This document shows positions 57,273-64,000 of a DNA stretch of 64,000 bases, in pieces (the stretch's first letter is position 1; every line of letters starts with the position of its first letter). This DNA comes from Andreprevotia lacus DSM 23236 (lineage in GTDB: Bacteria > Pseudomonadota > Gammaproteobacteria > Burkholderiales > Chitinibacteraceae). The stretch spans positions 62,001-126,000 of the forward strand of contig NZ_FWXD01000010.1 of the NCBI RefSeq assembly GCF_900176275.1. Reading direction: 5' to 3'. The notes under the pieces are model-generated. The model ran no database searches and was not told the DNA's origin. It worked only from the letters and a program-made list of their open reading frames with translations. Made by a program: the position numbers and the translations under genes.

Positions 57273-58034
57273 CTAGTCTTTCGGGCGGAACAGCGCGTCC
57301 AGTGCATCGTCGTCGCTGGGGCGCGACTTGGGCACGTGGATGGCCGAACCGGCTTGCTGGCGTTGCTCCGGGTAGGCGCTCGCCTGCGGGCTGCGACTGG
57401 GGCCGCCCAGCAGCGCCAACGGGTCCAGCGAGCTGTCCACCGGCAAGGTTGGGACTGCGGGCCGCACGGTGCTGGCGCCGGCCAAACCGAACATGGCATC
57501 CAGATCGTTGCTGCTGCGTGTGCTGCTGCTACCGCCGCCCTGGGCAACGGACGTGGGGGCAGGGCCGCCGAACATGGCCAGTGGGTCTATGCTCGGGCCG
57601 CGATGCGTGCCCAGCTCGGCCAGCCGCTCGGCAGCGATGCGCGTGGCGTATTCCGTGGCAGGTTGTGTTTGCACCAGCATGGCGGGCTGCTGCGGCGCGC
57701 TGGCGGGGGCATCGGCAGGGCGCAAGGTGCCCTCCGGGGCCTGCGCAACGATCTGCATCACCGACGTACCAATCTTGATGTAATCCCCCAGCCGCAAAGT
57801 ACGGGCTTCGCCCACACCCAGCGCAGTCTGGTTGACCAGCACCGGAATCAGGTCACCCTGATCGCGAATCTGCCAGCCGGCAGGTCCGGGGCCGATGGTG
57901 GCGTGCACGGGCGATATGGCGCCGCTATCGGGCAGCACCAGATCGCAATTTGCGGCGCTGCCTACGGTGGTGTGCTCCACCAGTTTGGCGCACGAGCCGG
58001 CCGGGGTGCCGGATGAAAGCAGTTGAATGAACAT
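57273..58034 (-). CDS. FHA-domain protein of the T6SS locus
   Basis: The predicted start is ATG 58032-58034, giving 253 residues; upstream starts in the same frame would overlap clpV. The N-terminal forkhead-associated domain covers about 1-95 (VGSAANCDLVLPDSGAISPVHA), which binds phosphothreonine. The C-terminal half is a low-complexity region with repeated short motifs LDAMFGL, LDPLALLGG and LDALF. T6SS clusters often use an FHA protein (Fha/TagH) for phosphorylation control, but no PpkA kinase gene is here. It is opposite in direction to the T6SS genes around it. Confidence 0.82.
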   Translation of the reverse strand: MFIQLLSSGTPAGSCAKLVEHTTVGSAANCDLVLPDSGAISPVHATIGPGPAGWQIRDQGDLIPVLVNQTALGVGEARTLRLGDYIKIGTSVMQIVAQAPEGTLRPADAPASAPQQPAMLVQTQPATEYATRIAAERLAELGTHRGPSIDPLAMFGGPAPTSVAQGGGSSSTRSSNDLDAMFGLAGASTVRPAVPTLPVDSSLDPLALLGGPSRSPQASAYPEQRQQAGSAIHVPKSRPSDDDALDALFRPKD

Positions 58035-58115
58035 TGAATTGAAAACCAGTTCGGAGCCGGGCCGCACAGCCCTGCATTCGGACCCCATTTTAGCATGTCG
58101 CACCGGAGATCATTG

Positions 58116-60737
58116 ATGGCCGATATCAGCCGCACCGCCTTGTTCGAGAAACTGGACCGCACGCTGTTCGAGGCACTGGAAAGCGCAACGCTTTTTGCCC
58201 GCTATCGCGGCAATCCGCGCGTGGAAATTGCGCACTGGCTGAACCAGTTGCTGCAACTGAGCGGGTCTGACCTGCACCAGATTGCCAAGGCATTCGACGT
58301 TGATCTGGGCAAGCTGTCGGCCGATTTCACTGCGCTGATGGGCAAGCTGCCGCAAAACGCCAGCGGCGTGGATTTTTCTGGCGAGCTGGAGCATGCGGTC
58401 GAGAAGGCGTGGATGTATGCCTCGCTCAAGTACGGTGCGGCGCGCATTCGCGGCGCCCACTTGCTGGTGGCCATCCTGTCTGACGCGACCATGCGCAGCG
58501 ATCTGTTCCGCATCAGCAGCGAGTTGCGCCGGCTGGACGTGGATACGCTGACCGAGCGCTGGGGCAGCATCCTGAACGGCTCGCCGGAAGGCAATGAAGT
58601 GATCGAGGCAGCACCGGTTGCCGGCGGTGAAGGCGAGCAGGGCGGCATGCCGGGCAGCCGTGGCGATGCGCTCAAGCGCTACACCACCGACCTGACCGAA
58701 CAGGCGCGCTCGGGCAAGATGGACCCGGTATCCGGCCGCGAAGACGAAATCCGCCAGATGATCGACATCCTGATCCGCCGCCGCCAGAATAACCCGCTGC
58801 TGACCGGCGAAGCCGGTGTCGGCAAGACTGCGGTGGTGGAAGGGCTGGCGCAGCGCATCGTCGAGGGTAGCGTGCCCGAGCCGCTGCGCAATGTGCGCCT
58901 GCTGGCGCTGGACATCGGCATGATGCAGGCCGGTGCTGGCGTGAAGGGCGAGTTCGAGAGCCGCCTCAAGCAGATCATCAACGAAGTGCATGCGTCCGAG
59001 CAGCCCATCATCCTGTTCATCGACGAAGCCCACACGTTGATCGGTGCCGGCGGCGCCAGCGGCACGGGCGATGCGGCCAACCTGCTCAAGCCGGCGCTGG
59101 CGCGCGGCGAGCTGCGTACCGTGGCTGCAACGACCTGGAGCGAATACAAGCGCTATATCGAGAAAGACCCGGCGCTGACCCGCCGCTTCCAGGTGGTGCA
59201 GGTGCACGAGCCGGATGAAGACAAGGCCATTGGCATGCTGCGCTCGGTTGCGGCCCATTTGCAGCGTCACCACCGCGTGTTCCTGCTGGATGAGGCTGTC
59301 GAAGCGGCGGTCAAGTTGTCGCACCGCTATATCCCGGCACGCCAGTTGCCGGACAAGGCGGTCAGCCTGCTCGATACTGCTTGCTCGCGCGTGGCGGTCA
59401 GCCAGTCGCAGCAACCGGCCGAGCTGGAACGTCTGCACGCCGGCATTGCCCGCGCGCATGAAACACTGGCCATGCTGGAAGAGGAACAAAAGCACGGCAT
59501 CGATCACAGCGAGCGTGTGAACAGCCTGCGTGCCGGCATCGATGCCGACGAGGCGGCCGCGCAGGTCATGACTGAGCGCTGGCAGGCCGAACAGGTGCTG
59601 GTGCAGGAGCTGGCTGATCTGGGCAACGCCATCCGCGAAAATCCGGACGATGCCGAACCGCGCGAAGCCTATGTGGCGGTGAAGCAGAAGCTGGAAGCGC
59701 TGCAGCAGGAGAACAAGCTGGTGCACCCGTGCGTGGACGGCGCTGCCGTGGCGGCCGTGGTGGCAGACTGGACCGGTATTCCGGTGGGCCGCATGGTGCG
59801 TGATGAAACCAGCGCCATCCTGCAACTGCCGCAAGACCTGGCCCGCCGCGTGGTGGGGCAAGACCACGCGCTGCAGGAAATCAGCCGTCAGGTGCAGATT
59901 GCCCGTGCCGGTCTGGAAGACCCGGTGAAACCGACCGGCGTGTTCATGCTGGTGGGGCCATCCGGTGTCGGCAAGACCGAAACCGCGCTGGCGCTGGCCG
60001 AGCTGCTGTATGGCGGCGAGGAAAACCTCATCTGCATCAATATGAGCGAGTATCAGGAATCGCATACCGTCTCGACGCTGAAGGGTGCGCCTCCCGGCTA
60101 TGTCGGCTATGGCGAGGGCGGCGTACTGACCGAGGCGGTGCGCCGCCGTCCGTACAGCGTGGTGCTGCTGGACGAAGTGGAAAAGGCCCACCCGGACGTG
60201 CACGAGCTGTTCTTCCAGGTGTTCGACAAGGGCTGGATGGAAGACGGCGAAGGTCGCTATATCGACTTCCGCAACACGCTGATCCTGCTCACCTCCAACG
60301 TCGGCAGCGAAGAGTTGATCCGTCTGTGTGCCGACCCCGAGCTGGCGCCACCGCCGGCCGTGCTGGCGCAAGAACTGCGCGAGCCGCTGCGCAAGGTCTT
60401 CCCGGCCGCCTTCCTGGGGCGCTTGAACGTGGTGCCGTACTACCCACTGTCCGACGATGTGTTGCAGCAGCTGGTGGCGCACAAGCTGCGCCGCATTGCC
60501 GAGCGACTGCAAACCCGTCACCAGCTCAAGCTGGAATGGGACGACGCGGTGCTGGCCGAGCTGCGCGCCCGCTGCAATCAGGTGGAAAGCGGGGGCCGTA
60601 TCATCGACGCACTGCTCAACCGCCTGGTGCTGACCGAGCTGAGCCTGAAATTGCTGGCCGGCAACGACACGCATCAGCCGGGCGATACCATCCGCATCGT
60701 CTGCAACGACGGGCATATCGTGCTGCAAGATGCTTGA
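58116..60737 (+). CDS. clpV: T6SS sheath-recycling ATPase TssH (ClpV)
   Basis: The 873-residue AAA+ protein starts at ATG 58116 with CCGGAGA seven bases ahead. It has an N-terminal domain (about 1-160) that binds TssB, and two ATPase modules with Walker A motifs GEAGVGKT (231-238) and GPSGVGKT (614-621). ClpV disassembles contracted sheath. It reads away from the FHA gene and ends at a strong terminator. Confidence 0.95.
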   Translation: MADISRTALFEKLDRTLFEALESATLFARYRGNPRVEIAHWLNQLLQLSGSDLHQIAKAFDVDLGKLSADFTALMGKLPQNASGVDFSGELEHAVEKAWMYASLKYGAARIRGAHLLVAILSDATMRSDLFRISSELRRLDVDTLTERWGSILNGSPEGNEVIEAAPVAGGEGEQGGMPGSRGDALKRYTTDLTEQARSGKMDPVSGREDEIRQMIDILIRRRQNNPLLTGEAGVGKTAVVEGLAQRIVEGSVPEPLRNVRLLALDIGMMQAGAGVKGEFESRLKQIINEVHASEQPIILFIDEAHTLIGAGGASGTGDAANLLKPALARGELRTVAATTWSEYKRYIEKDPALTRRFQVVQVHEPDEDKAIGMLRSVAAHLQRHHRVFLLDEAVEAAVKLSHRYIPARQLPDKAVSLLDTACSRVAVSQSQQPAELERLHAGIARAHETLAMLEEEQKHGIDHSERVNSLRAGIDADEAAAQVMTERWQAEQVLVQELADLGNAIRENPDDAEPREAYVAVKQKLEALQQENKLVHPCVDGAAVAAVVADWTGIPVGRMVRDETSAILQLPQDLARRVVGQDHALQEISRQVQIARAGLEDPVKPTGVFMLVGPSGVGKTETALALAELLYGGEENLICINMSEYQESHTVSTLKGAPPGYVGYGEGGVLTEAVRRRPYSVVLLDEVEKAHPDVHELFFQVFDKGWMEDGEGRYIDFRNTLILLTSNVGSEELIRLCADPELAPPPAVLAQELREPLRKVFPAAFLGRLNVVPYYPLSDDVLQQLVAHKLRRIAERLQTRHQLKLEWDDAVLAELRARCNQVESGGRIIDALLNRLVLTELSLKLLAGNDTHQPGDTIRIVCNDGHIVLQDA

Positions 60738-60757
60738 TTACTGATCCGCTGATTATC

Positions 60758-60790
60758 AAAAAGCCCCGCGTGATGTACGCGGGGCTTTTT
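60758..60790. terminator. Bidirectional terminator between clpV and leuA
   Basis: AAAAAGCCCCGCG (60758-60770) and CGCGGGGCTTTTT (60778-60790) make a 13-bp stem with a 7-base loop, with A and T tracts on either side. It serves clpV (plus) and leuA (minus). Confidence 0.9.
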
Positions 60791-60810
60791 GTTTGGTACC
60801 GCTGCCGGTT

Positions 60811-62520
60811 TCAGTTTGCCGTAGCAGCCTCTGTCGATTTGGATGCTGCGCTCACCGTTGCCTGGCGGTTGACGCCACACAGCAGCGCCTTGATGGCAGC
60901 CGCAACGATGTTGCGATCGGTGCCGGCACCAAAGCCTGCGGCATTGCCGTCTACGCGCATTTCCACGTAGCAGGCCGCCTCGGCATCGGCACCGCCCTTC
61001 AGTGCGTGCTCGTGGTAATCGACTACGGCGACATCGATGCCACTGGCGCTGCGGAATGCAGCCACAAAGGCGTCAATCGGGCCATTGCCCTTGCCGATCA
61101 CCAGCTGGCGCTGGCCGTTGTGCTGCACTTCCACCTCGATTTCCACCGTGCCGCCGTTGGCGTCGCTGCGCTCCTCCAGGCTGTGGCGCAGGTATTGCCA
61201 CGGGGTGTTGCGGTCGAGGTACTCGTTGCGCAGGATGCCCATGATGTCGTCCGGGCGCACTTCGCGGCCGGTGGCATCGCTCACCTGCTGGATGGCGCGG
61301 CTGAACTCGATCTGCATGCGGCGTGGCAATTCAAAACCGTATTCCTGCTGCAACAGATAGGCCACGCCGCCCTTGCCGGACTGGCTGTTGACGCGGATCA
61401 CCGCATCGTAGCTGCGGCCAAGGTCGGCCGGGTCGAGCGGCAAATAGGGCAACTCCCAGATTTCCCCTTCGACGCGGCGGGCAAAGCCCTTCTTGATCGC
61501 GTCCTGGTGCGAGCCGGAAAACGCCGTGAACACCAGGTCGCCGGCATAGGGGTGGCGCGGGTGTACCGGCAACTGCGTGCAGTATTCGGCGGTGTGGCGG
61601 ATGGCGTCGATGTCCGAAAAATCGAGGCCCGGATCGACGCCCTGGCTATAGAGGTTGAGCGCAAGGGTGACGAGATCGACATTGCCGGTGCGCTCGCCAC
61701 TGCCGAACAAGCAACCTTCCACCCGGTCGGCGCCGGCCATCACGGCCAGCTCGGCCGCAGCCACCGCGCAACCGCGGTCGTTGTGCGGGTGCACGGACAG
61801 GATGATGCTGTCGCGCCGCTCGATATTGCGGCTCATCCACTCGATCTGGTCGGCATAGGTATTGGGCGTGCTCATCTCCACCGTGGCGGGCAGGTTGATG
61901 ATCATCTTGTGCTGCGGCGTGGGCTGCCAGGTGGCGCTGACGGCATCACACACTTCCTTGGCGTAGTCGATTTCGGTGGCCGAGAAGGTCTCGGGCGAAT
62001 ACTGGTAGACCCATTCGGTTTCCGGATGGCTGGCAGTGATTTCCTTGACGAGGCGGGTGGCCTCGACCGCGATGCGCTTCGATCCGGCCTGATCGGTATC
62101 GAACACGATGCGGCGGAAATTGGGTGCGAGCGCGTTATATACGTGCACGATGGCACGGCGCGCGCCAATCAATGATTCGATGGTGCGGCGGATCAAGTCC
62201 TCACGCGCCTGTGTGAGCACCTCGATGGTCACGTCATCCGGAATGCGCTTTTCCTCGATCAAGCGGCGCACAAAGTCGAAATCGGTTTGCGAGGCGGAAG
62301 GAAACGCGACCTCGATCTCCTTGAAACCGATCGCTACCAGCGTTTCGAACATCTTCAGCTTCTTGTCCACGCTCATCGGCTCGATCAGCGCCTGGTTGCC
62401 GTCGCGCAGGTCGGTGCTCATCCAGATCGGTGCCTTGCTGATGACCTGGTTGGGCCAAGTGCGGTCGGGCAGGGCGATGGGCTGGAATGCGCGGTATTTG
62501 CTGGCGGGGTTCTTGAGCAT
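60811..62520 (-). CDS. leuA: 2-isopropylmalate synthase, long (LeuA2) type
   Basis: LeuA condenses acetyl-CoA with 2-oxoisovalerate, the first step of leucine synthesis. The 569-residue product (ATG 62518-62520, GAGG upstream) has the catalytic-barrel motifs [17 protein letters not shown] (about 34-50), [19 protein letters not shown] (about 240-258) and [16 protein letters not shown], then a C-terminal allosteric leucine-binding domain. The length and DLRDGNQAL form fit the LeuA2 class. The open frame extends 27 codons upstream without similarity. Confidence 0.95.
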   Translation of the reverse strand: MLKNPASKYRAFQPIALPDRTWPNQVISKAPIWMSTDLRDGNQALIEPMSVDKKLKMFETLVAIGFKEIEVAFPSASQTDFDFVRRLIEEKRIPDDVTIEVLTQAREDLIRRTIESLIGARRAIVHVYNALAPNFRRIVFDTDQAGSKRIAVEATRLVKEITASHPETEWVYQYSPETFSATEIDYAKEVCDAVSATWQPTPQHKMIINLPATVEMSTPNTYADQIEWMSRNIERRDSIILSVHPHNDRGCAVAAAELAVMAGADRVEGCLFGSGERTGNVDLVTLALNLYSQGVDPGLDFSDIDAIRHTAEYCTQLPVHPRHPYAGDLVFTAFSGSHQDAIKKGFARRVEGEIWELPYLPLDPADLGRSYDAVIRVNSQSGKGGVAYLLQQEYGFELPRRMQIEFSRAIQQVSDATGREVRPDDIMGILRNEYLDRNTPWQYLRHSLEERSDANGGTVEIEVEVQHNGQRQLVIGKGNGPIDAFVAAFRSASGIDVAVVDYHEHALKGGADAEAACYVEMRVDGNAAGFGAGTDRNIVAAAIKALLCGVNRQATVSAASKSTEAATAN

Positions 62521-62571
62521 GGTGCACCTCGTCTTGGACAAAAAGTGATGTATTTGCTGCTGCGTTGCATC

Positions 62572-62601
62572 ATTAATGCAAATTTGGCGACGTATTGTCA
62601 A
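62572..62601 (-). promoter_or_regulatory. Candidate leuA promoter
   Basis: On the minus strand TTGACA (62596-62601, perfect -35) is followed after 18 bases by ATTAAT (62572-62577, 4 of 6 against the -10). The leuA leader would be about 45 bases, too short for a leucine-attenuator peptide. Confidence 0.5.
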
Positions 62602-62649
62602 ATTTTTCTTGTGCGACTATTGGGTTTGATGAGATTTCTTAGTTGGTTT

Positions 62650-62678
62650 TTGGACAAAATGTATTTTTGTCGTATGTT
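62650..62678 (+). promoter_or_regulatory. Candidate kdp promoter
   Basis: TTGGAC (62650-62655) and TATGTT (62673-62678) are exactly 17 bases apart in an AT-rich stretch, about 100 bases before the kdp microprotein. Kdp operons are normally induced by low potassium through KdpDE; the binding site was not identified. Confidence 0.5.
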
Positions 62679-62778
62679 TATGCGATTTTTATATCTATTG
62701 CCCGGCTTTTAGCGCCGTCTTTACACCACCTTCCTTACAGTGCAATCAGGCCAAACCCACTGAACCTGGAGCATTGTC

Positions 62779-62871
62779 ATGGACCTGCTTTACATCGCTG
62801 TCACAGCCGCCTTTGCCGGTTTGACGCTGTTGTTCATCTACCTGTGTGACCAAGCCGGGAGCGCACGATGA
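62779..62871 (+). CDS. 30-residue membrane microprotein at the head of the kdp operon
   Basis: The frame from ATG 62779 encodes one hydrophobic helix (about residues 4-22) followed by a short polar tail with a Cys. CTGGAG lies upstream (62766-62771). Its stop overlaps the kdpF start (ATGA). Similar very small frames occur ahead of kdpF in some proteobacteria, suggesting a second KdpF-like accessory peptide. The start, size and overlap are seen directly; function is inference. Confidence 0.65.
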   Translation: MDLLYIAVTAAFAGLTLLFIYLCDQAGSAR

Positions 62872-62957
62872 ACCTGATCATTTGGCTGGCCGGTGCGGCC
62901 GCCGTCTTCCTGCTGGTGTACCTGTTCTATGCGCTGATCAAACCGGAGCGCTTTTAA
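62868..62957 (+). CDS. kdpF: Potassium-transporting ATPase subunit KdpF
   Basis: The 29-residue peptide is a single transmembrane helix ending ALIKPERF, the KdpF signature. KdpF stabilises the KdpABC complex. It overlaps the microprotein gene and kdpA follows directly at the next base. Confidence 0.85.
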   Translation: MNLIIWLAGAAAVFLLVYLFYALIKPERF

Positions 62958-64000
62958 ATGCAAACCAATGCCGTACTTCAACTCGTGCTCTATCTGGCTG
63001 TGCTGCTGGCGCTGGCCTGGCCGCTGGGCGCGCATATCCAGAAGGTTTTTTCCGATGAAACCCCGCGCTACATGCGCTGGCTGGCGCCGCTGGAGCGCCT
63101 GTTTTACCGCCTCGCCGGCGTAAAGGCTGATGAAGAAGCAGGCTGGAAGGGCTATGCCATCGGCCTGATCCTGTTCAACCTGATTGGCGTCGTTGCTGTC
63201 TATGCGTTGCAGCGCCTGCAGGGCGTGCTGCCGTTCAACCCGCAGGGCCTGGGCGCGGTGTCGCCTGACTCTTCGTTCAACACGGCGATTTCCTTCGTCA
63301 CCAATACCAACTGGCAGGGCTACGGTGGCGAAACCACTATGAGCTATCTGACACAGATGCTGGTGCTGACGGTGCAGAACTTCCTGTCTGCCGCCACCGG
63401 CATCGCCGTGGCGATTGCGCTGATTCGCGGTTTTGCACGCAAGAGCAGTGCCACCATCGGCAATGTGTGGGTGGACATCACCCGTGCCACGCTCTATGTG
63501 CTGCTGCCGCTGTCCATCGTGTTTGCCGTGGCGCTGTCCGGGCAGGGCGTGATCCAGAACTTCAAGCCCTATCAGGACGTGCATACCGTCGAGGCCACCA
63601 CCTTCCAGCAACCCAAGCTGGATGCGCAAGGCAATGCACTCAAGGACGCCAAGGGCAACCCGGTGCTGGAAGACGTGACCACCACCACGCAAACGCTGGC
63701 GCAAGGCCCGGTGGCATCGCAAGAAGCGATCAAGATGATAGGCACCAATGGTGGCGGCTTCTTCAATGCCAACTCGGCTCATCCGTATGAGAACCCGACG
63801 CCGCTGGCCAACTTCCTGCAGATGATCGCCATCTTCCTGGTGCCGGCCTCGCTGTGCTTCGTGTTTGGCCGCATGGTGGGTGACCGCCGGCAGGGCTGGG
63901 CGGTATTGGCGGCAATGACGCTGATCTTCGTACTGGCCTATGGCGCACTGGTTTCGGCTGAAATTGCCGGCAACCCGGCGCTGCAGCAGGCGGGGGCGGG
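62958..64000 (+). CDS. kdpA: Potassium-transporting ATPase potassium-binding subunit KdpA (partial)
   Basis: The frame is open from ATG 62958 to the window end, giving 347 residues of the usual 560-590. KdpA is the channel-like K+-binding subunit of the high-affinity Kdp pump. Filter-loop signatures are TNTNWQGYGG (about 116-125) and GTNGGGFFNANSAHPYENP (about 263-281). At least six hydrophobic segments are visible. The kdpB and kdpC genes should lie beyond the window. Confidence 0.95.
   Translation, partial: MQTNAVLQLVLYLAVLLALAWPLGAHIQKVFSDETPRYMRWLAPLERLFYRLAGVKADEEAGWKGYAIGLILFNLIGVVAVYALQRLQGVLPFNPQGLGAVSPDSSFNTAISFVTNTNWQGYGGETTMSYLTQMLVLTVQNFLSAATGIAVAIALIRGFARKSSATIGNVWVDITRATLYVLLPLSIVFAVALSGQGVIQNFKPYQDVHTVEATTFQQPKLDAQGNALKDAKGNPVLEDVTTTTQTLAQGPVASQEAIKMIGTNGGGFFNANSAHPYENPTPLANFLQMIAIFLVPASLCFVFGRMVGDRRQGWAVLAAMTLIFVLAYGALVSAEIAGNPALQQAGA

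Noticed and set aside
58110-60728. 872-residue open frame on the minus strand
   Set aside because: It lies entirely opposite clpV, whose motifs are clear; long antisense frames are common in GC-rich genes and this one has His/Gln-rich composition without a family match.

Overview
The window is a high-GC stretch (about 62% by eye) with gene content typical of a betaproteobacterium. The block ndk-rlmN-pilW-rodZ-ispG-hisS-yfgM-bamB-der-hfq-hflX-hflK-hflC-DUF2065-hisZ-purA is a classic betaproteobacterial arrangement. Several proteins have chitin-linked domains (GH18, ChiA N-terminal-like, CBM5/12), which suggests a chitin-associated member of the Neisseriales such as the Chitinibacteraceae. The family placement is inference from gene order and domain content; no rRNA is present to confirm it.

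Layout. 1-875: end of scpA, then scpB. 1172-4525: a membrane protein, an RpfE-like protein and recJ. 4526-5183: no convincing gene, but a stray minus-strand terminator. 5184-8854: a membrane protein joining a degenerate GH18 domain to a LytTR DNA-binding domain, followed by a secreted protein with ChiA-N-like domains. 8854-11208: small housekeeping genes, serB and a SPOR protein, with a tmRNA-3'-end-like fragment between the last two. 11459-27225: the housekeeping block. 27379-28780: an iron-storage locus with a Fur-box match, bfd and two complementary bacterioferritin subunits. 28869-33285: HisN-like phosphatase, DUF3460, chemoreceptor, purT and a truncated haemoglobin. 33293-39674: minus-strand accessory genes, mostly exported: a barrel-like protein with a Thr-Pro linker, a chitin-binding-domain metalloprotease, a VOC protein and an exported ParB-like-fold protein. 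39861-40126: a MITE-like element with 30-bp terminal inverted repeats and TA flanks.

40172-60737 is a type VI secretion (T6SS) locus built around a divergent promoter region at about 45933-46153. Leftward run tssA-tssB-tssC-hcp-tagJ, then a Tae1-like peptidoglycan amidase and its Tai1-like immunity gene. Rightward run tssJ-tssK-tssL-tssM-tagF-tssE-tssF-tssG, then an FHA gene on the opposite strand and clpV. Twelve of the thirteen core tss genes are here; vgrG (tssI) and PAAR genes are not in the window. 60811-64000: leuA on the minus strand, then the start of the kdp potassium-uptake operon (a 30-residue membrane microprotein, kdpF, and kdpA cut off by the window end).

The most unusual element is the predicted transmembrane one-component regulator at 5184-7505. 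Its periplasmic GH18 domain has lost three expected catalytic residues, and its cytoplasmic end is a LytTR domain, so it may bind chito-oligosaccharides and signal directly to DNA.
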